Below are positions 30,401 to 57,500 of a stretch of DNA of 57,500 nucleotides, piece after piece. Source of the stretch: Glandiceps talaboti (taxonomy: Eukaryota; Hemichordata; Enteropneusta; Spengelidae); NCBI RefSeq assembly GCF_964340395.1, contig NC_135565.1:14972209-15029708 (forward strand), written 5' to 3'. The notes under the pieces are model-generated. The model saw only the letters and a list, made by a program, of their open reading frames with translations. It searched no databases and was not told where the DNA came from. Made by a program: the position numbers and the translations under genes. Numbering within the stretch: the first letter of the stretch is position 1; each line of letters opens with the position of its first letter.

Positions 30401-31196
30401 ACTTAACATTGTTCACCCTGAACACTAATTGAATCAGCTGTGGGTAAATATATTTGTGTAGCTGTATTAGCTGTATACATATGCTGCAATATATCCTATC
30501 AAATTTAAGTTGATTTGTGGGTGCAAACCCAACAATCAGCACCCTGATAAATCACAATCTGAACGCATTACTAAATACAGATGCAGTAGACCTCTATTTC
30601 TATTTGAGATGTACAATGTATAATTATTGGTATTTTAGGAAGGTAAGATGAAGAGGTGAGGAGAGGAGAGGAGAGGAGATGAGACGAGAAGAGATGAGAT
30701 GAGATGAGATGAGATAATGTACATGAAGTTAAATAATAGAAATTTACTATGCACCAATTTGTATGATTGCAAAATAAAATTTATTAATCTTACGATATCC
30801 AGATACAAAAAATGTTAGTCAGCCAATCAACATCTCAACAGTCACGTGATATCCATGAGCAGGTTGACTCACGAGTCATCCAAACAAAGCCATCATAAGT
30901 TTATGAAAAGACTCACCCCAACCGTGTATGCACGAGAAATGTCCATATTTTCATCATTTTACACTGCAGAATAATGATAAATTATTCACCAATGTTCTTT
31001 ATTGTATGATGAAATTTCTCTTTTTTTAAAGCGTCCATGCCACGGCGTGGATGAGACAGCTATAGCCTTTGTTGCCATAGAAGCCAAACTGTATCTTCTA
31101 TCAATGCTTGTAAGCTGCTCAACGCCTAGAGGAAAGGGTCTGGTGTTGGATAGGATACCTAGTATGGGAGAACTGACAAGAGTGACGTCACCGTAG
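27433..31196 (+). CDS. Four-span membrane protein 4, 155 residues
   Basis: Exons 27433-27591, 28163-28222, 29436-29519 and 31032-31196 (53, 20, 28 and 54 codons plus TAG), all phase 0. Hydrophobic segments: FFAIAITTLGVGTTITGIVS, LLLGMNGVL|CALIGNFFYSSI, LTMSLFMCVTTIVMLILICI, and AIAFVAIEAKLYLLSMLVSC. A basic loop (LRRRDEK) follows segment 2, as in gene 3. A roughly 30-residue C-terminal tail is present here but absent from gene 3. The start is the ATG at 27433; the open frame reaches a GTG further up, but no earlier ATG is in frame. AATAAA at about 31664 is a likely polyadenylation signal. It is a close paralog of gene 3 by exon lengths and by the RPCHGVDE...AFVAIE block. MS4A-like by layout; function unknown. 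Confidence 0.7.
27717..27775. repeat. Short inverted repeat (hairpin) in intron 1 of tetraspan gene 4
   Basis: AACCTTCGCTGTGTTGAG... at 27717-27740 pairs with ...CAACCCAGCGAAGGTT at 27752-27775, 24-base arms with three mismatches. Confidence 0.6.
27800..28070. mobile_element. Inverted-repeat (MITE-like) element, family D, best-preserved copy
   Basis: Left end cagaaaccaataacaaactc and right end gcagtttgttattggtgtct are clear inverses. Other copies are at 4175-4510 and 15735-16020, with a possible fragment at about 48835-48980. Confidence 0.6.
29585..29933 (+). mobile_element. MITE-like element with TIR TGTGGTTCCGATTAC
   Basis: TGTGGTTCCGATTACG at the left and GGGTAACCGGAACCAAACA at the right are near-inverses. 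The termini resemble those of the 11219 and 13425 elements (GTTTCCGATAAC), so this may be a diverged relative. It lies in intron 3 of tetraspan gene 4. Confidence 0.55.
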
Positions 31197-33632
31197 AGAA
31201 TATGGGCACCCCTTATTTATACAAGAGGACCAATCGTTGTTTTGAATGTTGGAGTTGACTGAACTTAGCTATACTTACAAACTTAAAGGACAACTATTTG
31301 ACCTACTTGCAATGGTTTGTAATGGCACACCTACCCCGGGCACCTACCCTTACAAAGATACGTCATTCGTTCTGTGATAGTCAAAATGTTCGAAATCGCC
31401 ATTACTTAGGTGTAAGAAATTGATGTTACTCCTCTGAGTCAATATGTTTCTTCATTCAGCTTGAAAATACTTATGACCTAAATGCCTTTTCAAGGCCCTC
31501 GGGTCAATTATATTTTCTTTTAGCTGAACGAAGAAGAGTAGTTCAGTTTTATTGTGCCTTACAAGAGTATTTTATCAAAAATGTACATTGTCTGATGACA
31601 TATTAAGCGTATTTGTTTATTGTAATGCTTTTACGAGAGATTATTACAGTTACCTTTGTGCCTTACAATAAACCACCACCTTGGTCTCTTTTACTTTTTT
31701 ATGTTATTTACTTATTAAGGAAATGCTCACTAGTCAAACTAGTCAAATGTGATTTTAAGTAAATTGTTGCTACCAAACCAATGTGACTATAGAGTTTCAA
31801 TTAGGCAGCACAATGTTTTTTACGTCTGACACACGTTTCTTTTTGTTGTTTTTTTTGGGGGGGGGTTTGTCGTGTTACAAACCACACAAAACAAAATACA
31901 TACACTAATAGCAAAATACAAATCAACATTACTGTTGGATGAGACATGGTAGATTCAAAAATAGAACTGATTGTGTTCACTCTCAGATAAAATATAACTC
32001 TTCATGTGGATGCGCTATCAGTGCCTGTATTTTAATTGAATGTGTAATTCGTAACAAAAAAAACTGTGTAACCGTGCCACCTAATAGAAAGGTTATAGGC
32101 TTTCTAGATCTGTTTTTGTGGTAGTACCTATCATCAACCAAACATTTAAATGCGAATCATTACCGTCACCTTTATCATAGTGTTCAGATCAACGAAAATA
32201 TCAAAATATACGGTTATGTAAGTTTGGAGTCAACTAGTATTTAATAAATGACTAGTTATGAAGATAATTTTGTATGCCACTTTTAGTATTTTTACCACTT
32301 TACATCTTTTCGGTCATAAGATGACCATTTTCAATTGCTGAACTGTACTGTAAATAGTGTTTTGTTTATGTAAATTTGGCTTCAATTTACTTCAACATTA
32401 TATGAAAACAAAATGTGAAATCGTCAAAAATGTAATAATTTTATTGTTGATACAAGACATTAAATGTCTACGCAATATGCAAATATAATATATGGATATT
32501 TCTTGTATTTTAATCTTTTCCTTCAAATTCATTATTTTCAAGATCTTCACACGCTTTCAATGTCATCTTTCACCATGCTGACATGGCTTTGTTGTCATGG
32601 TAACAATTTAAGTTCAAATTTAGTCCAACCCAGTGTTATGGTCCGACCTTAGTTGTCTTTTCGTATTTCAAATGTATGAAGTGTGCTACTGTGTAGTTTC
32701 CAATCACTGTCATTGTATAGAAAAACAACCATAGTTTCAAAACATAATACAATACAATACAATACAATACAATACAATACAATACAATACAATATAAAGC
32801 AATGAAATGCAATGCAATGCAATACAATAAAATACAATACAGTAAAGTCCAATACAATTAAACATGACACGACACAAAACAACACAAAACAACACAACAC
32901 AACACGACACGACACGACACGACACGACACGACACGACACGACACGACACAACACAACACGACACGACACGACACGACACGACACAGCACTACACAAACA
33001 ACACAACACAACACAACACAACACAACACAACACAACAGAACACAACACAATGCAATGCAATGCAATATATATTTTCCTCCAAACAAAATTGATATTCTC
33101 AATACGGCATTAAGTAACCCTACAAAAACAATTGCACTAAAGGACACGTCATTGAAACGAAAATACGTAGACAATTATAACATTTTCAAAACGTGGGCGG
33201 ACACAATAAAATTATACCGATGTATTATCATCAGTAAATTGACAAGGGTAATTAACCAGCCATTCCTGACACAGTAGAGCCAGAAGATTGATAACGGAAT
33301 AAATGGATAATTATTCTTTGTGGGTTTACCAAACTGTTAGACATTAAATTTGACCTGTGTCACTCCCTAAATTGTTACGATAAAAGTCATCAGACACTAA
33401 CGGTTTCCCTGTGTTCTCTAATTTCACTGTTCACACATTTGCATAATACAAAATGATAATGGGTGCCTTTATCTTTACAAATAAAGCTACCGTTTATCAT
33501 TAAAACTGTACAGACGACCTTTTTTACCTCTGCGCATCATATTTACGCATGCCACAAGTGTTCATAATTGACGTCATTACTACTAACTTTTAAAGCAGAA
33601 AGGAAATAGCAGTAATTAGAAAAAACATCAAA
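31197..33632. other. Intergenic region between tetraspan genes 4 and 5
   Basis: A 3' untranslated stretch up to about 31670, then unassigned AT-rich sequence, then a pentanucleotide array at 32747-33065. No gene recognised. Confidence 0.4.
32747..33065. repeat. (AATAC)n/(ACACG)n/(ACAAC)n pentanucleotide array
   Basis: Pentamers that drift from AATAC through AATGC and ACACG to ACAAC and back to AATGC. The long frames of Cys-Val-Val or Thr-Thr-Arg-His here are artefacts. Confidence 0.95.
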
Positions 33633-35781
33633 ATGGTGAGGGCAAACAAATCTAACTATTCTGTCAGTGATGACAACATTGAAGTACTGGACACTGAAGT
33701 GGATGAAACGAACTCAAGCAAGCATTCAAAGTCTTCAGATTCCGAATCTGTTTCCTTCGATGGCGATGGAAAAGAAGATAATTTGCATACCGCGGCAGGC
33801 ATGCGCAGTGCGGGAAAAAAGTCTGTGTCGATTAATGTCGACTCGCGATCGTCTTCTGATAGATCTAGTGAAAGTTCCATTTTGTCAATAACAATTTTTA
33901 AAGGGATAAAACAGTTCAATCGTGCAGCTACGTTATCACTGTGTGTTATTAATATTGGACTTGGTATATGTGCAATATTACTAGGACTCATAGCTGTTGT
34001 CAAATCATGTCGTTACTATGACGTAGGAGCACCAATATGGACTGGATTTCTTGTAAGCTAAGTGATATTTAATTTCATTTGTGTTTAATGTATGTGGTAT
34101 GACAGTGCTTGTTTTGCATGTATTGGTCGTTGTTGTTGTTGTGGTGGTGGTGGTAGTGGTAGTAGTAGTGGTGATTATGATGAGAAAGATTGGGCAATTT
34201 TGAGTTGCCGTGATGTTGGTGTTAGTACTAGTGCTGGTGCTGCTGCTTGATAACTTTTTACAGCTTTTTGCAATGTATTGAGTTACAAACACAGACTTGG
34301 TCTGTGTCAAGTCTGTGTTGGTTTCGCATTGTTATTGATTTTTGAAGTAGGAAGCAATGATAAAATTGTTTATAAAATTGAAAATCCACAATAAATATCA
34401 AAATAAATAAATAAATTGTGTTTTTATGTCTAACTAAGCAATTCATACATTGACTCATGTGCCATTGTACTCTATTCTATTACAGTTGTTGTGTAACTCT
34501 GTGGTCGGCTTTGCAGGGGCGATGATAGCCAACTACAATCTACATCCAGTAAGTAATATGATAATGAATTATATATTACATTGAACTCACGTCTGCTTCG
34601 TGTTTATATTTGTTTTGGGTTTGGGTTTTTAGAGGTTTTTGTTTTTGTTTTTGTTTTTGTTGTTGTTGTTGTTGTTGTTGTAGTAGTTGTTGTTGTTGTT
34701 GTTGTTGTTGTTGCTGCTGCTGCTGTTGTTGTTGTTGTTGTTGTTGTTGTTTGCCTAGATGGGCGTTTCTAGATGTAGATCGTACTTCAGCGCAATTACA
34801 GAAATTACAAGTGGTAAACCTTCAACTGAAAGTTTAAAAACCATATTTCTATAAGAACATTCCTTGTCAAATGCTGAGTATCATAACGCTTTATCAGAAT
34901 CCAAACATTGGTTTGATATATGTAAATCCCACGAGTTTTGAATTTTACAGTGCTTAGCAACAATTCAAGATAACATCAAAACATTACTTGGGTCAAATTT
35001 ATTTGTGGTTTTGAATATTAAATTGAATATGTTAATTTCCTTAATGTTTTACATGTATGGTAATTTCGACAATTTCTCATTCCCATGGAATTATTTTTTG
35101 TCAGCTACCTTCTCATCATTGGTTTTGGTTACACTACAATGTGTGTATTAACTGTCACCAACTGTCTGTGTCTATATATCTAACATGGAAGTTGTATTCT
35201 ATCTAATAGCTTCATTGGTACGTACTTCTTTCTTTGCTGGCTTCACTTGTGTCCGTTGCACCCACTGCACTATCAATTCACGCTGCGTTGACAGAACCAA
35301 GTTCACCAGGACCTGAGTGTACAGGACGCTGCTCATCACACGTGAGTTAAACATCTTAATATAATAGGCATGACTTCTTTTGTTGACGTGAGCTTTTTTA
35401 ATTCCTACTCATCTCCAGCTCCGGACGACGTTTCTCAGGTCGCAGGTTCAGGGCACAGAGTACATGCACACTAAAACTTCTCAAAAGCATTAAGCTTCTT
35501 TATCCTTTTTTTACAATTTTTTTATAAAACACCATACTGGTATACATTAAACTTGTTCTTACAATGTGAGAGTAACATTCCTCTTAATTTGCCTATAATA
35601 ATTGTTTTAATGATAGTGATAATAATTACCTAGTATGTACTCTTCATCTACTGTATGCTTTTTGTAAATATTTGAAATTGGCATACCAGAGTAACCAAAA
35701 GGCAATTCTCCATTAGTTTAATTAATAGCTTAGACAATAGACTTTTTATGTGTATTTTGTTGTATTCTTGTATATGTTATT

Positions 35782-35861
<80 letters not shown>

Positions 35862-37358
35862 GTTTTCAAATTATGGTAACAAGATATGTCCTGTTTATTT
35901 GCCTAATAGAATGAAAGGGTTTTTCTAGATTCGTTGATAGCGTTCATTACTAGTATTGCCTGTATCACAAGTATGACGTCATCCATTTTGGTTGGTAATC
36001 TTGTTTGTTGGTCTACAACTAAACCTGTAACTATGGCTGACAACCGTGATGCAATTACGGTACGTATTTTCTAGTTTTCTCTTACAGTCGTATTAGCCTC
36101 GAAATTAAAAGCCTCTCATTGTATTCAAGAAAGCTTCAACCCAATCTATAATGATAAAGACATAATCGTATAAAGTTTTGAAATAAGATAGAGGTGAAAA
36201 TGATATCTTAGAATTTCGAAATTACTATTATTAACTCTATTGAAATATAAATGATTATAGGTTTCCTTTAAGATAGAATACACTTGGGGACCAATTTCCT
36301 TGAAAATAGATGTTCTTCAATTCCCTCTAATATTTGCTATAGAAAAAACTAATTGGTTTCGATATTTACTTAAATGTCGGCCGTCTGTCTCTCCAAACCA
36401 AGTGTACGGTGAAGGATTTGGTGACTTAATAACGCCGAGGTATTGAAATTAGTTAGAGGACGGTACACAGCTAGAGGTGAAAGGTTAATTGTTGACATTT
36501 ACATAGAGAGGGCCATATAAATTTGCATGAATACACTAGATTCGACCTACGTATACGTTTGCCAGGTGATAAACATGTGTGCTATCATAAGATAATGAAA
36601 TACCAGTATCGCTTGCCCGCCATGTGATTTTAATTAACCCAGTATATAAGTCGAAATTACCTTAGTTTATTTTCTTTCAGGAAAGTGAGAATTCTATTTC
36701 GATGCAAACTCCTCGTCTGTCATCCAGGGATGGAGTGTCGTGGATAACGTCATCAACCGTACCCATTAGAGATAGTAAGTATCAAATTAAATGGATGGAG
36801 ACATCATTGTCAGTGAAACCTTTATGATATTTATATTTAGTGATACTCTGTGATACTTGCACATGATAGACCGTTTGATCATGTACCATAGTACAGTTTC
36901 ATTGCCTCTGACATGTTATTAAAAGTAAACACTATAGCAAAGTAAGCAAAGGTATCAAATGGAGAATCAAACATCACACATTTAACCTTTGACATGACTT
37001 GTCAGAAAATGGTAGAAATCCAAGATGGCCGCCCAATGGTTTACGAGTTTCAGCCATTGCTACATGTACTTCCCTTTTTCCCGACTCTTTATATGTAAAT
37101 TGGCATCCATATTAGCATTCCTGTTTCTATGGTTATTGTAATGTTTACCATTACTTTTCAGATTTGGGCATGAATTCTAAGTGTGTCAACAAAGACTACA
37201 CTGCAAAACCGACCTTGCGGATACTAAGAACCAATAGGAGTTCGCCATTTGGTGGTCTAGCTAATAATTGGGGACTTGTCTGGCATCCCAAGACCTACAG
37301 TACCTCCCCTAACATCCCACACACCGGATCAGCACCAAATATCACTCTTATTTTGTAA
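33633..37358 (+). CDS. Four-span membrane protein 5 (MS4A/CD20-like), 351 residues
   Basis: Exons 33633-34052, 34486-34548, 35210-35341, 35910-36059, 36681-36774 and 37162-37358. The phases agree and the join is open to TAA (1056 nt). The roughly 85-residue N-terminus is cytoplasmic, acidic and Ser-rich. Hydrophobic segments: LSLCVINIGLGICAILLGLI, LLCNSVVGFAGAMIANY, YVLLSLLASLVSVAPTAL, and LDSLIAFITSIACITSMTSS. A loop with two cysteines (ECTGRC) lies between segments 3 and 4, and a roughly 110-residue Ser/Thr/Asn-rich tail follows. The GxPxWxG block after segment 1 is typical of MS4A/CD20 proteins and makes this the clearest family match in the array. The tail and N-terminus are much longer than in the four upstream genes. 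A possible alternative segment (35105-35180, YLLIIGFGYTTMCVL) lies in intron 2 but runs into a stop. Confidence 0.75.
34127..34250. repeat. Imperfect (GTT)n/(GGT)n trinucleotide repeat
   Basis: Degenerate GTT, GGT, AGT and GCT units in intron 1 of tetraspan gene 5. Confidence 0.7.
34640..34750. repeat. (TTG)n microsatellite
   Basis: TTTTTG then about 30 TTG/CTG units in intron 2 of tetraspan gene 5. The poly-Val and poly-Cys frames are artefacts. Confidence 0.95.
35787..35859. repeat. (TA)n microsatellite
   Basis: About 36 TA units in intron 3 of tetraspan gene 5, ending 50 bp before the acceptor. Confidence 0.95.
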
Positions 37359-38071
37359 ATTTTGCTAACATCTGAACTGGTGCAGGATTTTTGCCGAAAG
37401 GATTAAATCTGATTTGTATACAGACGGATCTAAAACCTTTCATATGTCAGTAATTTTATCATTTCTTTTACTTACCCATAATTAAATTGGGTGTTGCATT
37501 CAAATATTTGGTGCATGCATAAAGTCATGTTTTGGTGATCACATAGTTTACACTTTCATTAACATTCCCATCAGCCTAAACCACCACAACTAACTTTACT
37601 TGTTTAGAAGGTTTGCATATAAATGAAAATGGAATTATAGTTTTCATGCGAAGCCGTTCATGATAATCATTGAGGTTTATTAAATTTGATAACAAAGTGG
37701 GTGTTTCTTTGAGGGACAGTCATTGATAACTAATTTAAGTATTTGGATGAGTTTTGAATCCCTGGAGACGTGGTATATTGCAGAAGAATCAATTGGAATA
37801 TGGCTTATATATATAAGTTACTTCAACAATACGTTTAACAACAAATGGTTTATTCAATTATGCATTATTAGGTTGACAGTGAATAGTTCAAAGTGAACAA
37901 CAGGTTGTAAATTATGAGAGATGATTTCTTCGATGATATGTAATATGCTAATTTGGCGTCGCCATTGACTTGATTCCATCATTTCCGTCGCCATTAAAAA
38001 AATATTGCATCATTTCTATAGCTTTGAATTACTTATTTAGTGTCATTTCAGTTTGAAAGGACCATGGCATT
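37359..38071. other. Convergent 3' region between tetraspan gene 5 and the RasGEF gene
   Basis: Two genes end facing each other here. TTTATT at about 37849 (AATAAA on the minus strand) could be the polyadenylation signal of the RasGEF gene. No clear plus-strand signal was seen. Otherwise nothing recognised. Confidence 0.4.
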
Positions 38072-44363
<6,292 letters not shown>

Positions 44364-45591
44364 GCTTGTGGAGCAGGAAGAGAAATGGTATTCATGAATG
44401 TCATGTGCTATATATACGGATGGGTGCTACCCATGGCCACCCCACTCCCACACCCCACAGTGTAATTTTCTTTTCACAGCCAAAGGACATAGAAAATCTA
44501 TTCGGATCGAAGTTGGTGAAAAAAAAACATGAAATTTCAAATCAAGCGTTCCAATACTGATTTACAAACATGATATATTTGTATGTCTAAATTCGTGAAA
44601 GGTAGCAGGAATATAATGTGAGAAATGGACGTAAGAAATTGATAGATGTGTACGTCAGGATTGTTTCGGGAAAGATTTAAATTTGTTTGTTCGAAGACCC
44701 TCATCATGCTATCGCGAGATTATATTGACACAATTGTAGCATTCTTAGCATTCAGTTATTATCATTTTAGCTATAACAAAGTTTTAGTCAATATTGGCCA
44801 TCGGTTGACTAATTCTTGTGGAAAACTTAAAAACATGTCTCGCCAATATTTAACAATGAATTTACATATTCCTCACATAAACTGTATAATTTGTTCTTTC
44901 TCACAATTTATACTTCTCTTACATTTCGTTGACAATGCAAATTGGTGTGAATGTGAATGACTGTGGGGGGGGGGGGTAAACTCCCTGCCACCGTCAACTT
45001 AAACTGCCTCTGACGCCTTACTACGTATACACACACTGTTTAGTTGCTCTGAGCTCACATGTTCTGGGGGCCTGTACGTTAATAGCCACGTTGGAGGCGG
45101 TTGGTACGGGAATAATAAATCATGCATGTGTGTGTGTGTATGTGTGTGTGTAGGCCCTGTCTCTGCATCATTCTCGCAAACTTGAGCTGTTATTTCTTCA
45201 GCGACACCGCGAAATAACGAGACGGTGCCGTAAAAGAAGCCGTGGTTTGCGACAATGTGTCTGCATACGCATGTCTCTATCTGTGTGTAATTACTAACCA
45301 TTCACTATAAATGTTTCTCTACATCCAAACATATCAAACGGCAGTTGTCGAATTGTAAAAAGTGAGCTCAGGCTTTTTGAACTAATTTAAATGGTGATGG
45401 ACATAAATTCATGTTACTTACCTGATAATAGTATATCAAATGTGACTCTCACAGAATATACATTCCACATACATTCGAATTCGAACTCTGAGACAATAAT
45501 GACGCAAACACTCGAACCTTCCTTCCCACAATTCAAAGTGCTGAAGAAAATAGAACCATACGCACATGTAGGTATCGCGTGCAAGATCACT

Positions 45592-46016
45592 GGGCGCGTT
45601 CGATTAGCACAATCATAATCATGGTTTATTTATCACAAGCATGATTTCGCGTTTGATAAGTACCATTCATAATCATGATTGACCTAATCACAGTAATCAT
45701 GCGTCGAATCATGATTTACGTGATTACAAGATGGCGGACAAAGTAATATTATAAGGGGTCGCGCACGCGTTTTTTGACGGCAGGTTAGATGTGACGGAAC
45801 ACATTATGTAAATAAATTGTGTTCGGTGATATTGGTAATGTGTTATCAATGTAATCATTTTGATTTTATTCATAGAAAAGGTGTGAAGCCTCTTTTAAAT
45901 GTCAAAGTTTACATGTAAGTAATCCTGATCATGAGTGAGCGTTTTGTTTACAACCTCGTTTCCAAAACTGACGTCAGATGAATCACAATCATGGTTGGGC
46001 AAATCGAATGTGTCCC
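45592..46016. mobile_element. Non-autonomous element with TIR GGGCGCGTTCGATTAGCAC
   Basis: The left end GGGCGCGTTCGATTAGCACA is inverted imperfectly at the right end (GGGCAAATCGAATGTGTCCC), and an inner AATCATGG also mirrors. About 425 bp, no coding capacity. The interior holds several ATCATGATT-type repeats. No clear target-site duplication. Confidence 0.6.
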
Positions 46017-46435
46017 AAACCCTTTGAAGAACGCCCTCTTTTGCTCCACCAATCACTATACTAGTACTAGTACACACACTTGTTGCCTGGCCTATTAAAT
46101 TCGCGCACTACCAGACGTCAAATTACCCCTCGTGCTCTTATGTAGCAACTACTTTCTTCGGCTTTCAGCCTATGGAAAAAGTTGCTGGATATGTAGGTAG
46201 GAAGGTCCTTCCATTCTGCAAAACAGCCCTCGTAGCAATAGATGTTTACACGTGCCATCATAGCCATGCAATAATATTTCCACAGGCAAGGCCTTTGTGT
46301 AGTCTGGATGCCAACATGGTTGCATCTCGACCTAGCACTAACTAGACTAGCCTTTACGCGTATTCAGCTAAAATAAATCCAGCGCCAATAATCATACGAC
46401 TACACTATATACACTTTACACATAGGCATATATAC

Positions 46436-46548
<113 letters not shown>

Positions 46549-46733
46549 TTTATTGGTTAATAGAAACAGTGGAATGCAACACGTCACTGTAAATACAGGT
46601 ACAATGAAGGGAGTACGTACTTTAAAAAAATCTGTATCGGACGACTCGGAGAATGTCACCCTTCAACTCAGCGACGTGGTTGGCACCCGTGTACGTGTAA
46701 AGACTGGTAAATTAAAGTTGCAATCACATACTT

Positions 46734-46735
<2 letters not shown>

Positions 46736-46777
<42 letters not shown>
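46736..46777. repeat. (GT)n microsatellite
   Basis: About 20 GT units. Confidence 0.95.
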
Positions 46778-46779
<2 letters not shown>

Positions 46780-47193
46780 TTTGACAAAACTATAAGAAAA
46801 GCTATAATAAAATCTATAACAAATTTAATTAAATGGAGAGAGAACATTATTTTCATGTGAAAGTCACCATACATGTATTGTAAATATGTGTTTGATTATT
46901 TGTTGTTGACTTGCTATCATGTATGGTACGGTGAATTATGAAACTACAAAGATTACTGTCTGATTTCCATGGAAACAAGTATAAGGGTTCTTCCCGTAGT
47001 GTTAAATGCAATGTTTAGCAGTCACCATGAACGATGTATGGATCTCAGTAGGCATTCAGATTATCTTACTCACACTAAGCGCACTTACTAATGTACTTGT
47101 AAATAAAACTACGCGAGTTTACCACAATGAGTTTGTATATATTCATTTCGTTTTCTGTAAAATATCATAATATGTACTTTCTATGTAAATATT

Positions 47194-55436
<8,243 letters not shown>

Positions 55437-55469
55437 TTTATGTCGTCTGACACAGTGTGACCTATACAC

Positions 55470-57500
55470 AAAGGATTAAAAAGATAACCGCCGTGTTTAG
55501 CATATAACCCTAGTTATATAACACATACATATATAGATTACACAATGCACAGAACGAGTATTGTCATCATCGTCGTAAACCATATGATATCCTCTTTTAC
55601 GGCACCGTTCATGTCGCAATGCCAAATTGCAGTATCGCGAAAAAATCACATGGGCACGTATTATTGCTTAGATTGCCGCCCTGGATTGCAGTTTTCTGAG
55701 GAAAATATCGTACGAATCCTGCTGCTACAAATGTATCAATCTCTGTACATGTACTTATATTACAATAATGTGGTTTTTTTCTTACAGGTAGGAATATATA
55801 GTCAAAAGGTTATTATCTTTAGTCTGTAGACCAGGAAAACAACAATCTAAGAAATATTAGATGCCCCTATGGAAAATAAAGAACAGCTCTGGTTTGCGAG
55901 AATGAATACTGTGATTGTGCAAGCTTTGGAAACCACTCACTTATTGGATATTGTGTAGGGACAGTGATTGAACATTGTAATGAAAATTACGTGAGTGAGT
56001 GAGTGGAGGTGTAAATCATAATAACTAGTCTAGTTCCTAACGACCTTATTCCGATTTTACACTCCGTTATCTTCATACATTACGTCTTGTAAAATCGGAA
56101 CACGGTTGTCGACAGGAACTAGACTATATTAGATGATACCGTACATGGACGATACTAGTTTGGGTCGTCTCAGGTCGGCTTGTGTTATAGTGACTTTCAA
56201 TGAAAACAAAATCATATGCACGATACCTCTCAGCCTCGGCTACTAGCCTGTCAAGTCACTGGCTCTGTGTCGGACTCAATGTGTGCGATCACACGGATCA
56301 AGTCAAAGAGTAGACGAGCCAAATATCCCTCCTATCCTTTGGCCGACTTGTACGTTAAAGCATGTAAGTATAACCCACTTATACTTCTATGGTTCAAGCA
56401 TGAAAACGTGAACTGTTTGCACAATGTGATTAGAGCGTGGGTACCTTTATACCAAGCTATATATACTATAGAACTTTCTGTAAGCTAGCGTCAAAAAAGG
56501 TCGTTGAACCCTATGTGAATAGCTATTTCATCAACGAAAAGGGCAGTGACCTTAAATAAAACAAAACCCTTTGTGCCATGTAAATCACAATTTTCTAGTG
56601 TGGTCTGAACCTATCCGACTGACAGTACATGCATTGCAAAATATGAAATGTCTTAGAATGGGCACTGTCAACGGCAATTGTCCGGTATAGTACGTTTTAC
56701 AAATTTGTAACAAAGAACGACCCTAGCTATGTACTCCCCATACATAAATGGCTTCACGAATGTGAGAGCTGGGATTGAATCATTGGCCTTGTTGTGATCG
56801 GCAAGATAAGTGTGTTATAGTGGTATTGACAATCTAAAGAGTGTTATCCCTCCCTCCATTGTGACCTGGCTAGTACGCCATTAATATGTAAAACATTCCG
56901 CTGGACCTATAGTTGTCATATGTGTTTATCGTACGACAGTTCCTTGCTACTCAGTTGCCAGTCAAATTGTCACCAAGGGTTTATAATATTTGAATGTCGT
57001 ATGTCGACACGCATACACCACAAATAATGACGTATTGATTGACTATTAAATAGATACATACCTGATAGTCTCACTTATATGTGTTCGATATATCGGATTT
57101 CAAAGTTAATCGTCGACCGTGAAGCTGTAGCTGTACGTTGTCACCGAAGCTTGCGTCACGCACGCACTGCTGGGTATTGGTCGCAGACTGCAGTGAGTGT
57201 TGACTATATTAGGGGTGGGACTTAACTGCCTGTGGGAGGCTGGTTTGAGGTTAGCTATGTTTTGTATATAAAAAACACTACATCGCCACGTCTACACATA
57301 CCACCAAAGCCATATGTTCGTGCATCTTTCTCACTTAAAGACAACTTTTTTTCAAATACCCCCTCCCCCTGCACCTCATCATGCATATATTTGTTTTACA
57401 TATTACATGAATCACAATAAAATGTATATTGTACGTACATGGTCTTATTAAAATGCCTGCAGTTATCATATCAGCATTTCAATAAATGTGATACGGAATA
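55470..57500. other. Upstream region of the P450 gene; no gene recognised
   Basis: A minus-strand TTATATAA lies around 55511-55518, close above the putative acceptor at 55462, so it may be chance rather than a TATA box. An inverted repeat sits at 56026-56126 and a short dispersed repeat (ctggtttgcgagaatgaat) near 55895. Remaining open frames have no recognisable product. Confidence 0.4.
56026..56126. repeat. Interrupted inverted repeat
   Basis: TAGTCTAGTTCCT (56026-56038) pairs with AGGAACTAGACTA (56114-56126), and ATTCCGATTTTAC (56048-56060) pairs with GTAAAATCGGAA (56089-56100). Likely the ends of a small MITE-like element. Confidence 0.65.

Noticed and set aside
32636-33277. Cys-Val-Val-rich and Thr-Thr-Arg-His-rich frames up to 145 codons
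   Set aside because: Pentanucleotide array; pentamers are open in all three frames.
35105-35185. Extra hydrophobic segment YLLIIGFGYTTMCVL in intron 2 of tetraspan gene 5
   Set aside because: It runs into a stop with no good donor, and the gene already has four segments with consistent phases without it.
44646-44960. 104-codon frame with moderate complexity
   Set aside because: No recognisable domain, no splice context and no paralog; could be chance in AT-rich sequence.
56216-56488. 90-codon frame
   Set aside because: No similarity recognised and no transcript-like context; likely chance.

Overview
The window is nuclear DNA from an intron-rich, AT-rich animal genome. The basis is phase-consistent GT-AG exons, metazoan gene families (TRIM, RasGEF, mitochondrial cytochrome P450, CD20/MS4A-like four-span membrane proteins), tRNA-derived SINE-like and MITE-like repeats, and very many tetra- and pentanucleotide microsatellites. 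A marine invertebrate, possibly a hemichordate or another non-vertebrate deuterostome, fits best. The species cannot be settled from the sequence alone. Nothing prokaryotic (operon, CRISPR, IS element) is present.

Layout. 1-2004: a dispersed repeat, then one plus-strand exon of a TRIM-like coiled coil. 5224-37358: a head-to-tail plus-strand array of five small genes for proteins with four predicted membrane segments. Their exons are at about 5224-8331 (perhaps to 11856), 14136-17846, 20931-23475, 27433-31196 and 33633-37358. Most introns are phase 0 and membrane segments are largely one per exon, so the array looks like a local tandem expansion. The space between and inside these genes is full of microsatellites and short inverted-repeat elements. 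38072-44363 (minus): a seven-exon gene whose join gives exactly 956 residues, with a RasGEF catalytic domain, a GARIN/FAM71-like N-terminal segment and a long insertion inside the RasGEF domain. 47194-55436 (minus): a nine-exon mitochondrial-clan cytochrome P450 whose join gives exactly 527 residues with all hallmark motifs. 55470-57500: no gene seen.

The genes do not form one pathway. The membrane array probably acts at cell membranes with unknown ligands, the RasGEF protein would activate a Ras-family GTPase, and the P450 would hydroxylate a lipophilic substrate in mitochondria. The most unusual points are the GARIN-like/RasGEF combination, the divergent tetraspan cluster, a hammerhead-ribozyme-like motif between TA tracts in an intron, and a perfect palindrome carrying AATAAA on both strands at the end of one gene. 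All exon joins were made by hand from splice signals and reading phase. Repeat boundaries are approximate.
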